Source: Burkholderia sp. BCC1644
Lineage (GTDB): Bacteria; Pseudomonadota; Gammaproteobacteria; Burkholderiales; Burkholderiaceae
Length of the DNA: 64,000 nucleotides
Assembly (NCBI RefSeq): GCF_902833225.1
Contig: NZ_CADFEI010000003.1
Span: forward strand, 310,001-374,000
Direction: 5' to 3'
Part shown: piece by piece, positions 62,205-64,000 of the stretch
Position numbering within the stretch: the stretch's first letter is position 1
Layout of the letters: the number at the start of each line of letters is the position of its first letter
Notes under the pieces: generated by a model
What the model was told of the DNA's origin: nothing
Databases searched by the model: none
Seen by the model: the letters and a program-made list of their open reading frames with translations, nothing else
Position numbers and translations under genes: made by a program

Positions 62205-63170
62205 TTACGGAAGCGGTGGCGCGCCGTGCAGGACCGTGCGCAACGCCGCGTCGAACGGCGTCGCATGGTCGATGCCGAGCGCGCGCAGGCGCGACGCGTC
62301 GAGATGGCAATCGTACGGGCGCGGCGTCGCGTCGGCCGGCTGGTCGATCGGCGTGAGCGATGCGTCGACGCCGAACGCGGCAGCGATGCGCTGCGCGATG
62401 TCGTGCTTCGTCATCGGCTCCTCGCCCGACCAGTGACGGATGCCCGTGACGGATTCGCCCGCGAGATGGCGCAGCGTCAGGTCGCGGATGACCTTCGCGA
62501 CGTCCGGCGTGTAGGTCGGGTAGCGGATCGCCCACGCGTCCATGCCGACCGCTTGCGCACCCGGACGGGCGGATGCCACGGTCGCCGGGACGAGGCTCGT
62601 GACCGCCGATTCGCTCCAGTCGGCGATCGGACCGAAGAGCAACGGCAAGCGCAGCACGCAGGAGAGCGACGATGCCGCGAGGAGTGCCGCCTCGCCTTCC
62701 AGCTTGGTGCGGCCGTAGATGTTCAGCGGGTTCGGCGCGGCGTCTTCCGTGTACGGGGCGGCCTTGCCGTCGAAGACGTAGTCGGTCGAGATGCCGAGCG
62801 TCCATGCGCCGTATCGGGCGGCCAGCGCGCCGACGCGGGCCGGTGCGTCGACGTTGATCGCGCGAGCAGCGGCCGGGTCACGTTCGCAGACGTCCGGGCG
62901 GCGTTCGGCGGCGCAGAGGATGACGGCGGCCGGTTGGCGGGTTTCGAAGAGCTGTTCGAGGGCCGGTTGATCGAGGACGTCGAGCTCTGCGATGTTTTCC
63001 GGTGGCAATGCCAGAAGTTTCGCGCCTGCGCTTTGCGGGTTCCGGATCGTTGCAAGCAGCGTCAGCGACGACTCGCTGGCCAGCGATGCGGCAACCGCGC
63101 GGCCAAGGAGGCCGGAAGCGCCGATGAGGAGGATGGTGGGAAGTTCGGTCGACGGAGTTGGGCTTGGCAT
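62205..63170 (-). CDS. RmlD-like NAD(P)-dependent sugar nucleotide reductase
   Basis: 321 residues from ATG 63170; a longer frame to 63284 has no better start. GASGLLGRAV is the nucleotide loop, STDYVFDG and YGRTKLEGE (Tyr/Lys catalytic pair) are the extended-SDR signatures of dTDP-4-dehydrorhamnose reductase and MAT2B-like proteins. No other rhamnose gene is near, so the role may be independent of O-antigen synthesis. Confidence 0.8.
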   Translation of the reverse strand: MPSPTPSTELPTILLIGASGLLGRAVAASLASESSLTLLATIRNPQSAGAKLLALPPENIAELDVLDQPALEQLFETRQPAAVILCAAERRPDVCERDPAAARAINVDAPARVGALAARYGAWTLGISTDYVFDGKAAPYTEDAAPNPLNIYGRTKLEGEAALLAASSLSCVLRLPLLFGPIADWSESAVTSLVPATVASARPGAQAVGMDAWAIRYPTYTPDVAKVIRDLTLRHLAGESVTGIRHWSGEEPMTKHDIAQRIAAAFGVDASLTPIDQPADATPRPYDCHLDASRLRALGIDHATPFDAALRTVLHGAPPLP

Positions 63171-63441
63171 GAGCGGCGATTCGGGTGTCGTGGGGCAGCG
63201 CGAGGTCGCGATCCACGTTCGAAGGTCCGGCTCGACGTTCGAACGATGAACGTGCCGAGGATAGCCGAGTTTGGCAGCGCACACATCTGCGCGACAGACA
63301 CGAAGCGTTGCGGCCGACGCGCGTCATGCTCGCCGCTTCAGTCGAATCCGCATGCCACGCGTCATCGATCCCCCAAAATGCAGCGCGCGGTACACATCCG
63401 TGCACCGCGCGAGTCACACCGGACAGCAACTTCGCCCTGCC

Positions 63442-63855
63442 TTACTTCCGATCCACCGAATACCGCCCCGGCCCGGTCAGCGCGAGCAACAGCAACCCGC
63501 CGATGATGCTCACGTTCTTGTAGAAGTTGATCGTCGCCATGTACTGCTCCATCCCTTGCAGCGCCCAGTAGCGATGGCCGATCAGCGCGGTCGCGAGCGT
63601 ATAGGCGGCAACCACCAGCGCGAGCGGACGCGTATAGAAACCGATCGCGATCAGCGCGCCGCCGGCCAGCTCGACCGCCACCGCGATCGTGGCCGCCAGT
63701 TCGGGCGCCGGGTTCCCCGTCGACGCCATGTACGCGACCGTGCCCGAGAAGCCGTTCAGCTTCTGCCAGCCGAACAGCACGAACAGGATCATCATCAGCA
63801 CGCGAGCCGCCAGCAACAGCTCGTCCTTCTTCGACTCCAGCGAAACGTAACGCAT
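63442..63855 (-). CDS. DoxX family membrane protein
   Basis: 137 residues from ATG 63855 (AAGGGTGATT upstream). Four membrane helices, with the DoxX pattern LFVLFGWQKLNGF in helix 1 and VAVELAGGALIAIGFYTRPLA around helix 2. Bacterial DoxX proteins are linked to redox and stress responses but their activity is generally unproven. It ends 271 bp from the reductase gene start; the rest to 64000 holds only its promoter region. Confidence 0.85.
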   Translation of the reverse strand: MRYVSLESKKDELLLAARVLMMILFVLFGWQKLNGFSGTVAYMASTGNPAPELAATIAVAVELAGGALIAIGFYTRPLALVVAAYTLATALIGHRYWALQGMEQYMATINFYKNVSIIGGLLLLALTGPGRYSVDRK

Positions 63856-64000
63856 AGCAATCACCCTTGAATTGACGGTTTGATGCGGCCGTTGCCGAGG
63901 CACGCCGGAGCGGCGCACGTGGCCGGCAACGGACCACTCCTCGCTCGATCGGATCGCTGGCCGATACCGCGGCCAGCTTGCCGAAGAATCCGTCCGGTCG

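Overview
The window is GC-rich, densely coded DNA from a Gram-negative aerobe. I infer Burkholderia, most likely the B. cepacia complex, and probably a secondary replicon. The basis is strong G/C third-position bias, a GmpC-type (OmpC-family) Burkholderia porin, a Burkholderia-type H-NS, an FlxA-like protein, a class C beta-lactamase, and a dominance of catabolic, transport and LysR/AraC/TetR/MarR genes. No ribosomal, rRNA, tRNA, CRISPR, IS or phage gene is visible. Species and replicon are inference.

Layout. 1-7.3 kb: truncated class C beta-lactamase, then a tightly overlapping three-gene cassette of unknown function (PcfJ-like, DUF1266, DUF4034/Sel1), an alpha/beta hydrolase, an FlxA-like protein and a 44-residue membrane protein. 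7.3-12.9 kb: two exported glycosidases (GH92 then GH2) in one operon. 13.3-21.9 kb: beta-propeller protein, M81 peptidase, aldehyde dehydrogenase, class III aminotransferase and APC permease on one strand, with a divergent AraC regulator. 22.4-25.9 kb: complete osmoprotectant ABC transporter operon. 26-32.5 kb: adhesin-E-like protein, an unusual alpha/beta-hydrolase/PEP-synthase-like fusion next to a DUF169 protein, a MarR-GNAT fusion with two matching operators, and a duplicated LprI-like protein. 32.5-36.3 kb: KshA-like Rieske oxygenase and KstD-like flavoprotein with a divergent TetR regulator and a nested palindrome between them. 36.4-39.5 kb: pentapeptide-repeat protein, GNAT and an orphan PotF-like binding protein. 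39.5-53.5 kb: porin, tannase and a gallate pathway (dioxygenase, LigJ-type hydratase, LigK-type aldolase, MFS importer) under a LysR protein with two DNA-binding domains, followed by DUF1932, LOG and MFS genes. 53.7-56.6 kb: H-NS, then a retron-type reverse transcriptase. 57-64 kb: M14 deacylase, MHS transporter, LysR, DUF389, RmlD-like reductase and DoxX.

The most unusual element is the reverse transcriptase at 54393-55742 (minus strand). Immediately upstream lies a 166-nt segment (55755-55920) with the organisation of a retron msr-msd RNA: two 17-nt inverted arms at its ends, an AGC directly inside the 5' arm where retrons carry the branching guanosine, three hairpins in between, and a sigma70-like promoter whose predicted start falls on the first base of the 5' arm. 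The arm differences are G.U-compatible only in the strand that would be transcribed. No known effector gene is adjacent; the reverse transcriptase instead has a long N-terminal extension, as in myxobacterial retrons.

Functional logic. The gallate block reads as a full route from tannin esters to pyruvate and oxaloacetate: outer-membrane entry, ester hydrolysis outside the cytoplasm, import, ring cleavage, hydration and aldol cleavage. The KshA/KstD pair would act jointly on steroid rings. The permease/aminotransferase/dehydrogenase set looks like amine or omega-amino acid use. These are assignments by motif and context, not by database search.
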